NCBI RefSeq assembly: GCF_000970455.1
Contig: NZ_LAJG01000001.1
Location: 49,676-113,675 of the forward strand
Length of the DNA stretch: 64,000 bases
Direction: 5' to 3'
Source: Devosia soli
GTDB lineage: Bacteria; Pseudomonadota; Alphaproteobacteria; Rhizobiales; Devosiaceae
Below are positions 9,489-17,758 of this stretch, one piece after another. Both the position numbers and the translations under genes were made by a program. The notes under the pieces are model-generated. The model was given only the letters and a program-made list of their open reading frames with translations. It was not told where the DNA came from and made no database searches. Position 1 is the stretch's first letter, and every line of letters starts with the position of its first letter.

Positions 9489-9819
9489 GTTTCTTACTCC
9501 GCTCGACCAATGGGTCTCGGGGTAAGAAACACGGAAGGGACGGCAAGCCGTCCTTCTCGAGGACTGGAACGGACCAGGGTCCGTTCAAGACAAAGAGCCT
9601 TCGGCCAATCTTGAAGAGGAAATGATCGAGCCAGAGGTTGACGCCGGCGTGCCCGCCTAGAATTTCCCACCTCCAGCTTCATCGAAGCTGGGGCAAGCGC
9701 CGCAGGCGCGGAGCGGGCAAAGCCGGGGTCAAGTTCTCCTCAAGGTCCCGTTGTCTAAATGTGCGCGACAGCGCAAGCGGAAGCATCATTCCACCCAGGC
9801 CCAGCCGTAGCGGGCCTGG
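9489..9819. repeat. Cluster of inverted repeats in a gene-free stretch
   Basis: Several further perfect or near-perfect hairpins follow: GTTTCTTAC/GTAAGAAAC (9489-9530, with an inner GACC/GGTC), GGACGGC/GCCGTCC (9538-9553), GAACGGACC/GGTCCGTTC (9567-9586), CCAGCTTC/GAAGCTGG (9673-9691) and CCAGGCCC/GGGCCTGG (9795-9819). No convincing ORF overlaps them; the interval 9442-10073 otherwise holds nothing I recognise. This density of perfect stems suggests a structured RNA or DNA site. Confidence 0.55.
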
Positions 9820-10073
9820 ACGAAGTCAGCGGCATTTCGACAATGGGAGAGGAGAACGACCTCTTGCGGCTTGCCTTCGGGCACGTGGACCGCGATTCCG
9901 TTAATGATTTGCTACACGGCAGGCATCGTGCGGTACCGATGCCGTACCTTTTCGCCACGTTAATGGTGACATTTATGACCTTAGGAATGAGGATTTCGTT
10001 GAAGCGCTCTGGCAGCTTCCGACCCCATTCCGGTTGTGCGTGAAAGCCTATGATCACCCCGGAAAGCAGTCGC

Positions 10074-10580
10074 TCAATTGGAGGTCACTGCAGACAGCCT
10101 CCTCGCCATCATCAAAGAGCCAGCAGCACTGATGGCGAGGCATAGCGGGAGCACCAGATACCCAACCAAAATGAGCATAACCATGGCTGGGCTGCTACCC
10201 CCGTACCAAGCGAAATCCTCGCCACAGGGTGTTCCGTGCTGCAGAGTATTGACCCAAGCACCCTGTGTCAGGACCAGCAGTATCAACGGCACCGCCAGTG
10301 TCACCCAACTCGCGCTCGGATCAACTTTCCTTCGGTTTAGAGCCCACCAGGTCACACCAACTGCGATGAGCAGCAATGGTCCTGAAAAGATGGCACCGGT
10401 GCCGAAAGTGCCATCAGCGCCTTGGGTGCAGGTGCTCGTGAGACCCATCAACTGGTGCGGGATCGCGAAGACAGTTACCAAGGCAGCCGCCCACATCAAG
10501 TGCCCGCGGAAAGCCAGTGCCACAGCCAGTCCCAACGGCAATGCCCAGCTGACCGCCAAAACGAGGATCGCCACTGTCAC
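10074..10580 (-). CDS. Small integral membrane protein
   Basis: 168 aa with about five hydrophobic segments, at the N-terminus (ILVLAVSWALPLGLAVALAF), near 30-48, 66-80, 93-107 and 132-160. Four cysteines and a WYGG segment lie in loops. No family recognised. It stands alone, divergent from the AraC gene at 10740. Confidence 0.5.
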   Translation of the reverse strand: MTVAILVLAVSWALPLGLAVALAFRGHLMWAAALVTVFAIPHQLMGLTSTCTQGADGTFGTGAIFSGPLLLIAVGVTWWALNRRKVDPSASWVTLAVPLILLVLTQGAWVNTLQHGTPCGEDFAWYGGSSPAMVMLILVGYLVLPLCLAISAAGSLMMARRLSAVTSN

Positions 10581-10739
10581 CTGTTCTGTCTCCGTGGTTG
10601 CTGAGGCCGATGTCTGCTTAGTCTACAGTTGGCTCCGAAAGCTGCCAGTCTGAAAACCACCCCTTTCCCGACCTTGCCGCACGGATCCCGCGGCGCCAAT
10701 AGCGGACTTTGGTCGCGCTATATGGTTAGACTCGCGTTC

Positions 10740-11552
10740 ATGCTGAAGCGCCCGCAAACTGAGATTCGCCCCCTACCATGTTCAATGCCGGGTATCGAAC
10801 CAATGTTTGCCCGATCAGCGCGGACGTTCGCCCGGCATTTCCACGACCAATTTGGGATCGGCGTTATCTTATCTGGCGCTCAGCGCTCCGCTAGCGGGCG
10901 AGGACCGGTGGAAGCGGTTCAGGGGGATGTCATCACGGTCAATCCTGGCGAAGTCCATGACGGAGCGCCGATCGGTGGCCAAGTCCGCACTTGGGCAATG
11001 CTGTACATTGACCCGGATCAGCTTGCTGAGATCGCCCTTGATCTTAGCGAAGGACGCAGCGCCGAACTCGAACTCGCGCATCCCGTCCGAACTGATCCAG
11101 CAGCCGCTTCGCTGTTCCGTGGGTTGTTTCGGTCGCTGTTGCGCGGCCAGGATTTGGCAGCGACCGCCGAGAGGTTGATCCTCCTTGCGAACCTGTTGGC
11201 GGTTCGCGGGGCCAAGCCCTCTATGGAAAACGATATGCCGTTTGGGCTTCGCCGAGCCAAACAAGCAATCGATGACGATCCGACCGCTCGGCACAGCCTC
11301 GAAGACTTAGCATCCGTCGCCAGCATTGGGCGGTTCCGCCTGATCCGGGCATTTGCGGCACATACGGGAATGACGCCTCACGCCTACATCGTTCAGCGTC
11401 GCCTTCAAGTCGTCCGCCAGCTGCTTCGACGCGGGCTGCCGCTCGCGCTCGTTTCGGCCGAAGCGGGGTTTGCCGACCAAAGCCACATGACGCGTTTGTT
11501 CTCGCGGAGCTACGACACGACGCCGGGGGCTTACGCCCAGACGCGAAACTGA
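10740..11552 (+). CDS. AraC family transcriptional regulator
   Basis: 270 aa from the ATG at 10740. An N-terminal cupin-like sensing domain (HDQFGIGVILSGAQRS, DVITVNPGEVHDG) is followed by two helix-turn-helix units (LEDLASVASIGRFRLIRAF and LALVSAEAGFADQSHMTRLF) and the family end GTTPGAY-like TTPGAYAQ. It is upstream of a B3/B4 protein and a LysE-type exporter, a common trio in which the regulator controls the exporter. A second, broken copy of the sensing domain lies at 41755-42040. Confidence 0.9.
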   Translation: MLKRPQTEIRPLPCSMPGIEPMFARSARTFARHFHDQFGIGVILSGAQRSASGRGPVEAVQGDVITVNPGEVHDGAPIGGQVRTWAMLYIDPDQLAEIALDLSEGRSAELELAHPVRTDPAAASLFRGLFRSLLRGQDLAATAERLILLANLLAVRGAKPSMENDMPFGLRRAKQAIDDDPTARHSLEDLASVASIGRFRLIRAFAAHTGMTPHAYIVQRRLQVVRQLLRRGLPLALVSAEAGFADQSHMTRLFSRSYDTTPGAYAQTRN

Positions 11553-11649
11553 CACAGGCAACTCTCGGCAGCAGGCGCAATTTCGTTCAAGACCGCGCCG
11601 GCTAACCGGCTCAATTTTGGCAGATCGATCACAACCCGGACCTGCCAAA

Positions 11650-12327
11650 ATGATATCCCACTCAACACGTGCCGAAGTGGTCCGTTCCGCCTTTCCAACG
11701 CTAGCGTGCGGTGTCGTCCAGGTCGGCGGTATCTCGGCCGCGCCGGACGCTTCTGTCGCCATACGCCCTCACGTCGATCGTGCCCGCGAGCGCCTGGCGC
11801 ATCAAAGCGAAGGCGACTTGCCTGAAATCCAAGCTTGGCGACGTGTTGTTTCCGTCATGGGGCTCAAACCGACGCAGTACCGTTGTGCGTCCGAAGCCCT
11901 TCTGCGCCGCCTTCGGAAGGAAGGCACCCTGCCGTCGCTCCATCCGCTGATTGATGTCTGCAACGCCGTTTCTGTGGGCTTCGCCATCCCGATTGCCGTG
12001 TTCGACATTGAAAAGGTCGATGGCGGTTTGTCCGTCCGTCCGGCTCAAGGCAACGAGCGCTACGTATCCTTCTCTGGGACGATCAAGGCACCGGAGGCGG
12101 GCGAGATCATTTTCGCCGACGATGCCGGGCGAGCTCATGCAAGGCGGTGGACCAATCGCCATGGCCAGATCTCGGCCGTTGGTACCCATACCATGGATGC
12201 CCTGATCGTCGCGGAGGCTCTGCATCCCCATTCTCCATCTGACATGGAGCATCTGGGTTTCAGCCTCTGCGAAGCTGTTCGTGCCGTTTGGCCGAAAGCG
12301 ATGGTCAAGGACTGGAGCACTCCATGA
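11650..12327 (+). CDS. B3/B4 tRNA-binding domain protein
   Basis: 225 aa from the ATG at 11650 (MISHSTRAEV). Domain of the kind found in the beta subunit of phenylalanyl-tRNA synthetase (B3/4), here free-standing; free-standing members are thought to check or edit mischarged tRNA. Recognisable blocks are AWRRVVSVMGLKPTQYRCASEALLRR (middle), PLIDVCNAVSV and HTMDALIVAEAL near the end. It overlaps the start of the LysE gene by 4 bp (ATGA), so the two are translationally coupled. Together with an exporter and an AraC gene this suggests response to an amino acid or analogue. Confidence 0.8.
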   Translation: MISHSTRAEVVRSAFPTLACGVVQVGGISAAPDASVAIRPHVDRARERLAHQSEGDLPEIQAWRRVVSVMGLKPTQYRCASEALLRRLRKEGTLPSLHPLIDVCNAVSVGFAIPIAVFDIEKVDGGLSVRPAQGNERYVSFSGTIKAPEAGEIIFADDAGRAHARRWTNRHGQISAVGTHTMDALIVAEALHPHSPSDMEHLGFSLCEAVRAVWPKAMVKDWSTP

Positions 12328-12935
12328 GCTGGGAGTTCCTTCTGACGACGCTCGTTGTGGTGGCGTCTCCCGGCACCGGTGCAATCTACACGCTCGCGGC
12401 AGGCCTGTCCGGCGGAACAAAGGCAAGCATCGTGGCGGCCTTCGGCTGCACGCTCGGGATCGTCCCTCATATGATCGCCGCGATCAGCGGCGTGGCGGCC
12501 CTGTTTCATGCGAGCGAACTTGCCTTTCAGGCCCTCAAGTTCGCCGGCGTCGCCTACCTTCTTTTCATGGCATGGTCGATGCTGCGAGCCCAAGGCGCGT
12601 TAAGCTTAGAGCAAAATGGAGCCGCGCCGAGTTCGAGGGGAGTGATTGGGAAGGCCATCTTCATCAACCTCTTGAACCCCAAGCTCTCAATCTTTTTCCT
12701 CGCCTTCCTGCCTCAGTTCGTCGGGTCCGGCGATGCGGCACCGATTGCCCGGATGCTGCTTCTCAGTCTGGTGTTCATGACGGCGACTTTCGTGGTGTTC
12801 GCCGCCTACGGCACCTTCGCATCAGCGTTGCGCCGATACATTCTCTCGAGTTTGAAGGTCCAGCGCTGGATGCAACGCGGCTTCTCAGTGGCTTTCGGTC
12901 TCCTGGCACTTCAGCTCGCCCTGACCAGTCGGTAA
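12324..12935 (+). CDS. LysE/RhtB family amino-acid exporter
   Basis: 203 aa inner-membrane protein from the ATG at 12324, with about six hydrophobic segments. The N-terminal family signature VVVASPGTGAIYTLAAGLSGG and the later block FINLLNPKLSIFFLAFLPQF are typical of LysE translocators, which export amino acids or related metabolites. It is the third gene after AraC and B3/B4. The open frame continues 36 bp upstream, but the ATGA overlap fixes this start. Confidence 0.88.
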   Translation: MSWEFLLTTLVVVASPGTGAIYTLAAGLSGGTKASIVAAFGCTLGIVPHMIAAISGVAALFHASELAFQALKFAGVAYLLFMAWSMLRAQGALSLEQNGAAPSSRGVIGKAIFINLLNPKLSIFFLAFLPQFVGSGDAAPIARMLLLSLVFMTATFVVFAAYGTFASALRRYILSSLKVQRWMQRGFSVAFGLLALQLALTSR

Positions 12936-12991
12936 CGACCACCTTTCCTAATCTTCGACCAGAAAGCTGCCAGTCGCCTTTAGAAAGTGCC

Positions 12992-13015
12992 ATGGGCAGC
13001 TTGGAGGCTGCCCAT
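12992..13015. terminator. Hairpin between convergent genes
   Basis: ATGGGCAGC (12992-13000), 6-nt loop, and the exact reverse complement (13007-13015). It lies between the 3' ends of the LysE gene and the YCII gene, where a bidirectional terminator is expected. No T-tract follows on either strand. Confidence 0.45.
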
Positions 13016-13087
13016 CCGATACTGAGCTATCTCGCTGGCCAGCCACGACTGCAAAGAAGGTGGCCGGGGAGCTAGTTCGGCCCCTGC

Positions 13088-13384
13088 TCAAGGGGTGACC
13101 TGCCCGACGCAAAGCGGATGCAACGTCGCCGTGAAAAGGCCGGTGACGATTGCAGGATCCGAGGCCACTAGTGCCTCGGCTTCAGCGCGCTCCGTCACTT
13201 TGAAAATCGCCACGCCGCCGAAACCGTCTAGCGCCGGACCTGTGAGCACCAGCTTCCCGCGACTACGGACATCATCCATGAAGGCGAAGTGTCGATTGAG
13301 GATCTCGTATTCGGCAGGCGTGGCGTCGAAGACGAAAGTGCTCCGGGGAGGCTTCGCCAAATACAGGAAATGGGTCGTTTCCAT
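13088..13384 (-). CDS. YciI-like (YCII) domain protein
   Basis: 98 aa. The start METTHFLYLAKPPR at 13384 gives the normal family length; the open frame upstream overlaps the VOC gene and is a shadow. The ferredoxin-like YCII fold is seen in FVFDATPAEYEILNRHFAFMDDV and GGVAIFKVTERAEAEALVASDP, ending in TLHPLCVG. It follows the VOC gene with a 1-bp gap and is presumably in one transcript with it. Biochemical role unknown. Confidence 0.8.
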   Translation of the reverse strand: METTHFLYLAKPPRSTFVFDATPAEYEILNRHFAFMDDVRSRGKLVLTGPALDGFGGVAIFKVTERAEAEALVASDPAIVTGLFTATLHPLCVGQVTP

Positions 13385-13385
13385 C

Positions 13386-13754
13386 TTAGGCTCTCGGCAG
13401 CTGCCAGAGGCCAATTCGGTTGCCCTCGGGATCCGTGAATACCGCGAAGCGACCCATCCCCTCAATGTCGTACGGCGCCTGGATAATGGACACGCCGGGG
13501 ATGCGTTGGAGCTTGGCGACATATGCGTCGACGTCGTCAACCGACACGTAGGTCGTCGGGCCCGCCTTCAGTCCGGGCATGGCCGCGCCGATAGCGAGGT
13601 CGATGCCTGCGCCATCGCCGTGACGAAGGATGGTATATTGCGCCTCGGGGTAGTCTTCCTCATCCCAACCGAAAAGGTCGACGTAGAACCTCCGCAGAGC
13701 TGCCGGGTTTTGGGCGATAAGCTCGGAATGCATGACGGCGTTGTTCACTCGCAA
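13386..13754 (-). CDS. VOC (glyoxalase/bleomycin-resistance) family protein
   Basis: 122 aa, single-domain vicinal-oxygen-chelate fold with two beta-alpha-beta-beta modules: MHSELIAQNPAALRRFYVDLFGW and TYVSVDDVDAYVAKL, ending in FAVFTDPEGNRIGLWQ. Pairs with YCII downstream and is divergent from an ArsR-SRPBCC pair across a shared operator at 13762-13781. Substrate not predictable; this set is often seen in small stress or detoxification cassettes. Confidence 0.88.
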   Translation of the reverse strand: MRVNNAVMHSELIAQNPAALRRFYVDLFGWDEEDYPEAQYTILRHGDGAGIDLAIGAAMPGLKAGPTTYVSVDDVDAYVAKLQRIPGVSIIQAPYDIEGMGRFAVFTDPEGNRIGLWQLPRA

Positions 13755-13761
13755 TCTCCAT

Positions 13762-13781
13762 TGGTAAGTGAGGACTTACCA
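13762..13781. promoter_or_regulatory. Probable ArsR-type operator
   Basis: Perfect palindrome with arms TGGTAAGT and ACTTACCA and a GAGG centre, in the 102-bp divergent region between the VOC gene and the ArsR gene. Size, symmetry and position fit a winged-helix ArsR operator that would control both directions. Confidence 0.65.
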
Positions 13782-13856
13782 TTTAATAGATTTTGGGAGA
13801 TGTCAATGGTGCTGCTTCGCTTGCTTTCTGGGGCGCGTATTCGTATTCAATTTTAG

Positions 13857-14183
13857 ATGGGTGAGATCGATCGAGTCATGTCTGCGCTTACCGACCCTAC
13901 GCGGCGGCGGGTTCTCGAGTCTCTTCGGTCGGGACCCCGGACCGTTGGGGACATCGCTGAGAGCCAGCCAGTTAGCCGCCCCGCCATCTCGCAGCATCTG
14001 CGGGTGCTAAACGAAGCTGGCCTCGTCAAATTCGACCGGGTGGGGCGTCAGAATTTCTATTCATTGGACCACAGCGGCCTCGCTGAGCTGCGGTCCTATG
14101 TCGACTCTTTCTGGGTTGACGTGCTCGAAGCCTTCCAGCAGGCAGCGATCATCGAGAAGGCGAAAGGGAGGAAGACGAGTTGA
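13857..14183 (+). CDS. ArsR family winged-helix repressor
   Basis: 108 aa. HTH core in MSALTDPTRRRVLESLRSGP, VGDIAESQPVSRPAISQHLRVLNEAGLVKFDRVGRQ and FYSLDHSGLAEL, the SmtB/ArsR pattern. No metal-binding CVC motif is present, so it belongs to the non-metal subgroup that is usually encoded with SRPBCC proteins. Overlaps the next gene by 4 bp and sits beside the palindrome at 13762. Confidence 0.9.
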   Translation: MGEIDRVMSALTDPTRRRVLESLRSGPRTVGDIAESQPVSRPAISQHLRVLNEAGLVKFDRVGRQNFYSLDHSGLAELRSYVDSFWVDVLEAFQQAAIIEKAKGRKTS

Positions 14184-14701
14184 TACCGCCCGTCACCCAG
14201 TCCCTACATGTGCCTTTGGAGCCGGCACTGGCCTTCGACCTGTTCGTGCGGCGGTTGCCCGAATGGTGGCCACTGGCAACGCGGTCGGTATGGCTGGACA
14301 AGGCGCTAGGTTGCCGAGTGGATGCGCGGATCGACGGAAAGATAATCGAGGAGGGGCCGGACGGCGCCGAAGAGCATTGGGGCACCTTCCGCCGGTTCAA
14401 CGAAGCCAGCGATGTCCTCATCGACTGGCATCCGGGCCTCTCCCCCGCCAGCGCGACCGAGGTCGAGGTTCACTTTCGAGCTCACGCAACCGGCACGATG
14501 GTCGCGCTCGAGCATCGGCATTGGGAACGCCTCGGCGAGCGCGGTAGCTTCGTGCGCAGCCTCTACGCGAACGGCTGGACCCCGATCGTCGCTAGGTTCG
14601 AAAGTTTCGCGGCGCTGGACCGCGATCTGCCTGCTGTGACGGGGCCTGGTTGCATCGGTGCGAAGGTGCCGGAAGGCTGGGAGCCCGAGACAACTAGCTG
14701 A
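14180..14701 (+). CDS. SRPBCC (AHSA1-like) domain protein
   Basis: 173 aa, starting at a TTG (14180) that overlaps the ArsR stop (TTGA). START/AHSA1-like ligand-binding fold: SLHVPLEPALAFDLFVRRLPEWWP, then EVEVHFRAHATGTMVALEHRHWERLG and a C-terminal helix. ArsR plus SRPBCC is a frequent pair. Function unknown; probably binds a hydrophobic ligand. The 3' end overlaps the convergent kinase gene by 8 bp. Confidence 0.82.
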   Translation: MIPPVTQSLHVPLEPALAFDLFVRRLPEWWPLATRSVWLDKALGCRVDARIDGKIIEEGPDGAEEHWGTFRRFNEASDVLIDWHPGLSPASATEVEVHFRAHATGTMVALEHRHWERLGERGSFVRSLYANGWTPIVARFESFAALDRDLPAVTGPGCIGAKVPEGWEPETTS

Positions 14702-15599
14702 AGCGCTTGAGCGACGGCATCCCTAGCCTCGCTAGGAGAACGTTGGTCGTGTCCAAATGATCCTGAGTGTTCTGAGCGAATTCCAGGCACCAGAGCAGTT
14801 GGTAGAAGGGACGACGTTCGCCATAGCCCGCTAGCTCGGGAACATGGTCGCGATAGGCAGCGAGGAAGGATTGGCTGCTCATCCCGCGCCACAACTCCAT
14901 ACGCGCGAGATCGCTCTCCGCAGGACCACCCCATGCCTTGTCGAAGTCCAATATGCCCGAGACTTCGACGGGCCGGTGGGGATGAAACAGCACGTTGAAC
15001 CCATGCAGATCATCATGAGTGATCGCGGGGTGCAGGACGTCGGCCCATAGATGCGCGTTCTGCTCGAGATGCTCGGTGAACCGGGCGCGTATAGACTGGT
15101 CTCGGATGATTTCGCGACAATGGGCCAGAAGCGCGGCGAGGCATTCCGTCTCCTGCCCCATGGGTAGGGTGCCGAACATGGAGAGCCGAGGCAGGTGCAG
15201 CCGTCCCACCACGTCGCCCAGATTCGCCAGAGCACGTTCCCGATCGCCGTCATCGAGGCGGCTCCGACGGGTGAACCACTCTTCGCCGAGCACTCTGGTC
15301 TGGATGCTGTACCTGAATGGAATCCGCGTCCTGCCATCGTCGGCAGCGATCATCCGCGCCATCGGCACTTGTGCAGTGGAGGTGATGAAGTCGTGCTTCG
15401 CCTTCGCCTTCTCGAACGACGGCACGCGGTTGGACGACGCGATCTTGACGATCAACCGAGCACTAGGTTCACCGATCGATGCGATCCAGTAGTCCTCGTC
15501 GGCGTGTATAACCTCTGCATTGGAGGCGCCTTGCCCAGTGGCGAAGCGCACGACGTTCTCAATCGCTTCAATCACCGCCCGAGGCATTAGCTGTGTCAT
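14694..15599 (-). CDS. Aminoglycoside phosphotransferase-like kinase
   Basis: 301 aa from ATG 15599 (MTQLMPRAVIEA). APH/ChoK fold: a lysine in ARLIVKIA for ATP, the catalytic loop ITHDDLHGFNVLF (Asp and Asn), and GILDFDKAWGG with the metal-binding Asp. Such enzymes phosphorylate aminoglycosides, macrolides or small alcohols; sequence alone does not show resistance. No neighbour suggests the substrate. Confidence 0.82.
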   Translation of the reverse strand: MTQLMPRAVIEAIENVVRFATGQGASNAEVIHADEDYWIASIGEPSARLIVKIASSNRVPSFEKAKAKHDFITSTAQVPMARMIAADDGRTRIPFRYSIQTRVLGEEWFTRRSRLDDGDRERALANLGDVVGRLHLPRLSMFGTLPMGQETECLAALLAHCREIIRDQSIRARFTEHLEQNAHLWADVLHPAITHDDLHGFNVLFHPHRPVEVSGILDFDKAWGGPAESDLARMELWRGMSSQSFLAAYRDHVPELAGYGERRPFYQLLWCLEFAQNTQDHLDTTNVLLARLGMPSLKRFS

Positions 15600-15731
15600 C
15601 GTCGCCTCCACGGGCAAAAGTCAGCGCCTAATCCAATATAGAACCGAAAGTTTTTCCAGGGAGTATCAATCAGGCTAGCAGGATCGGCACAGGGATGGGC
15701 CAGCAGAATGGCCGAAAAACGAGGACATCGT

Positions 15732-16325
15732 ATGAAGAGCTATTGGGATGAGGAGGCGTCGGTCTATGACGATGCACCGGATCACGGCCTGTCTGATCCG
15801 GGCATTCGCGATCGGTGGGCTAGCCTATTGAGAGAGCTCCTGCCTTCTGCCGGACGCGTGCTCGATATCGGCTGCGGAACCGGATCCCTCAGCGTCCTCG
15901 CAGCGGAACAAGGTCACGAGGTGCTGGGGCTGGATAGCTCGTCAGAAATGCTGCGACGCGCGAAACAGAAGGCGGCTTCCGCTAACCTCAAGATCGACTT
16001 CATCCAGGGCGACGCGGGGGCGCCGCCTACCTCACTGGGATCGTTCGATGCGATCTTAGGCAGGCACATCCTCTGGGCCGTGCCGGATCGGGCCACTACG
16101 CTGCGTCGCTGGGCGGAGTTGCTCGTCGACAGTGGCCGCTTGGTAATGATCGAGGGCTTCTGGAGCACCGGTGTGGGTCTGCGAAAGAAGCACGTTCTCT
16201 CAGCCTTGCCGCCGAACATGCTGGCTCTGAGATCCTTCTCGATCAGTGGCGAGCGCGCGCTCTGGGGCAGAGCGGTCACCGATGAACGGTTCGTCGTTCT
16301 GGCCGTCAGGTCTGGAGATCAGTAG
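15732..16325 (+). CDS. SAM-dependent methyltransferase
   Basis: 197 aa from ATG 15732, preceded by GAGGA at a fair distance; an in-frame ATG 24 bp upstream is less likely. Class I fold: motif I VLDIGCGTGSLS, acidic end of beta-2 VLGLDSSSEML, motif post-I region DFIQGDAG, and ILGRHILWAVPD as the beta-4 segment. N-terminus SYWDEEASVYDDAPDHG is typical of small-molecule methyltransferases. Overlaps the convergent SUKH gene by 7 bp. Confidence 0.87.
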   Translation: MKSYWDEEASVYDDAPDHGLSDPGIRDRWASLLRELLPSAGRVLDIGCGTGSLSVLAAEQGHEVLGLDSSSEMLRRAKQKAASANLKIDFIQGDAGAPPTSLGSFDAILGRHILWAVPDRATTLRRWAELLVDSGRLVMIEGFWSTGVGLRKKHVLSALPPNMLALRSFSISGERALWGRAVTDERFVVLAVRSGDQ

Positions 16326-16936
16326 ACGCCATCCCGCATCTGCCGGTACTGATCCTGCACCAAGTCGAAGAAGGATGGATAGCGCTGCGCGCCCGGAAGC
16401 CAATGGGCGAAGAACCACGCCTCCCATTCTCCGTGGCATTGGATGCGAGGGTTCAGTAGGAGCATGGCCGCATCGCCCTCCTCGCTGATCTTTAAAGTTG
16501 CGGCGAGTTCGTCGACGGACCAGTCGTACGTTTCGCGGGGCACATCGTAGTCCTGTCGCTGCATGATCGACTGCACCGCCCGTACGGGCCACTCCAACTC
16601 GACCGACGCGCCCGTTACCGCGGCCATTGCCTTGAGCATGTCCGGTTCCGAGTTCGACAGCCAATCCACCTCATCGGTCGAAAAGAGGCGGTCGATGAAA
16701 GGGGAGATAGGTCCCCAGCCATCTGTGATGATCAGGAAATTCCGGTAAGATGGAGGCAGCGGCGCACCCAGCCTCTTCTCCAACTCGGCGATACGCTCTT
16801 CGCTGGCGCCGTGGTGACCGAGCCATCCGGAGCAACGCTGCGAGGCGGAGATCAGGTGACCGTAGTCTTCCGACCGCAAGATGAGCGGGCAAAATGACTC
16901 GAGGACTGCGCGCCATTGTTCTCCTGCCGAAATCAT
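16319..16936 (-). CDS. SMI1/KNR4 (SUKH) family protein
   Basis: 205 aa. Signature of the SUKH fold: HHGASEERIAELEKRLGAPL, PPSYRNFLIITDGWG, and ISEEGDAAMLLLNPR. SUKH proteins are best known as immunity proteins against polymorphic toxins, but no toxin gene is adjacent. Its ATG overlaps the stop of the esterase gene (ATGA), so it is the last gene of an AraC-esterase-SUKH unit. Confidence 0.82.
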   Translation of the reverse strand: MISAGEQWRAVLESFCPLILRSEDYGHLISASQRCSGWLGHHGASEERIAELEKRLGAPLPPSYRNFLIITDGWGPISPFIDRLFSTDEVDWLSNSEPDMLKAMAAVTGASVELEWPVRAVQSIMQRQDYDVPRETYDWSVDELAATLKISEEGDAAMLLLNPRIQCHGEWEAWFFAHWLPGAQRYPSFFDLVQDQYRQMRDGVY

Positions 16937-17748
16937 CGGCCGCTTCCGAACCAGGCTGCGATATCGGAGAGAGCTTTGGCCACTGTTCCCACTGGTGCTT
17001 CGTTAAGAAATCCATGAGCGGTGCCCTGGTAGCTGCTGATGTGGCTGGAAACGCCCGCCGACGAGAGCTGCTCAGCGTAGGAAATGGCTTCGAAGCGCAA
17101 GGGGTCGTTCTCGGCCACAACAGTGAGAGCAGCAGGCAGGCCGGCCAACGAGGCTCTCCTTGAAGGTACCGAATACACCGGCAGATCACCGGACGTATGG
17201 AGGTAGGTGTCCCATGCGCCCTTCACCGCATCGAAACTCGGATGGTAGCGGTCCGAAAGGGTGTGGAATGCTGCTGGAGTCCGATCGTGGTACTCGATCA
17301 TCGGATAGATCAGGAGTTGCCGCGATACTTCGACCCCTTCGTCGTGCGACCGTTGCGCCGCTCCCGCGGCGAGGCAAGCGCCGGCACTGTCCCCACCGAC
17401 GGCGATCTCGATTCCTGGTGGCTTGGCGCTGGCGAGTGTGCGGAGAACCGCGCAGACGTCGTTCAAGCCAGCCGGGAACGGGTGGTCTGGTGCAAGCCGA
17501 TAGTCGACGGAGACGACCTCTGCACGCGTGGCGGTGCATAGGTTTTGGGCGATCTGGTCATAGTTGTCGAGCGTGCCCCAGCTGAACCCTCCGCCGTGGG
17601 CGAAGACAATGATCCAAGGTGAAGGATTGGTCGCGGTGTATCTGCGAACTGGCACGCCGCTGATCCGCGCGTCCGCGGCAAGTATAGATGGGTTCACGAT
17701 TTTGACCACGCCTGAGAATTGAGAGACTTTGTGCACGTCGATCGTCAT
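16933..17748 (-). CDS. Alpha/beta hydrolase, HSL-type esterase
   Basis: 271 aa from ATG 17748 (MTIDVHKVS). Oxyanion motif HGGGF, nucleophile elbow GGDSAGAC (Ser), acid in VVAENDPL and catalytic His in GTAHGF make up a complete triad of the hormone-sensitive-lipase family. Probably hydrolyses short acyl esters in the cytoplasm. Begins 10 bp after the AraC gene stop, so this regulator probably controls it. Confidence 0.88.
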   Translation of the reverse strand: MTIDVHKVSQFSGVVKIVNPSILAADARISGVPVRRYTATNPSPWIIVFAHGGGFSWGTLDNYDQIAQNLCTATRAEVVSVDYRLAPDHPFPAGLNDVCAVLRTLASAKPPGIEIAVGGDSAGACLAAGAAQRSHDEGVEVSRQLLIYPMIEYHDRTPAAFHTLSDRYHPSFDAVKGAWDTYLHTSGDLPVYSVPSRRASLAGLPAALTVVAENDPLRFEAISYAEQLSSAGVSSHISSYQGTAHGFLNEAPVGTVAKALSDIAAWFGSGR

Positions 17749-17758
17749 GCCGATCCTG

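Noticed and set aside
9452..9819. CRISPR array
   Set aside because: The inverted repeats differ from one another and there are no equal-length direct repeats or spacers.
14694..15599. Calling the APH-like gene an antibiotic-resistance determinant
   Set aside because: Only the general kinase motifs are visible; many such proteins phosphorylate other substrates.
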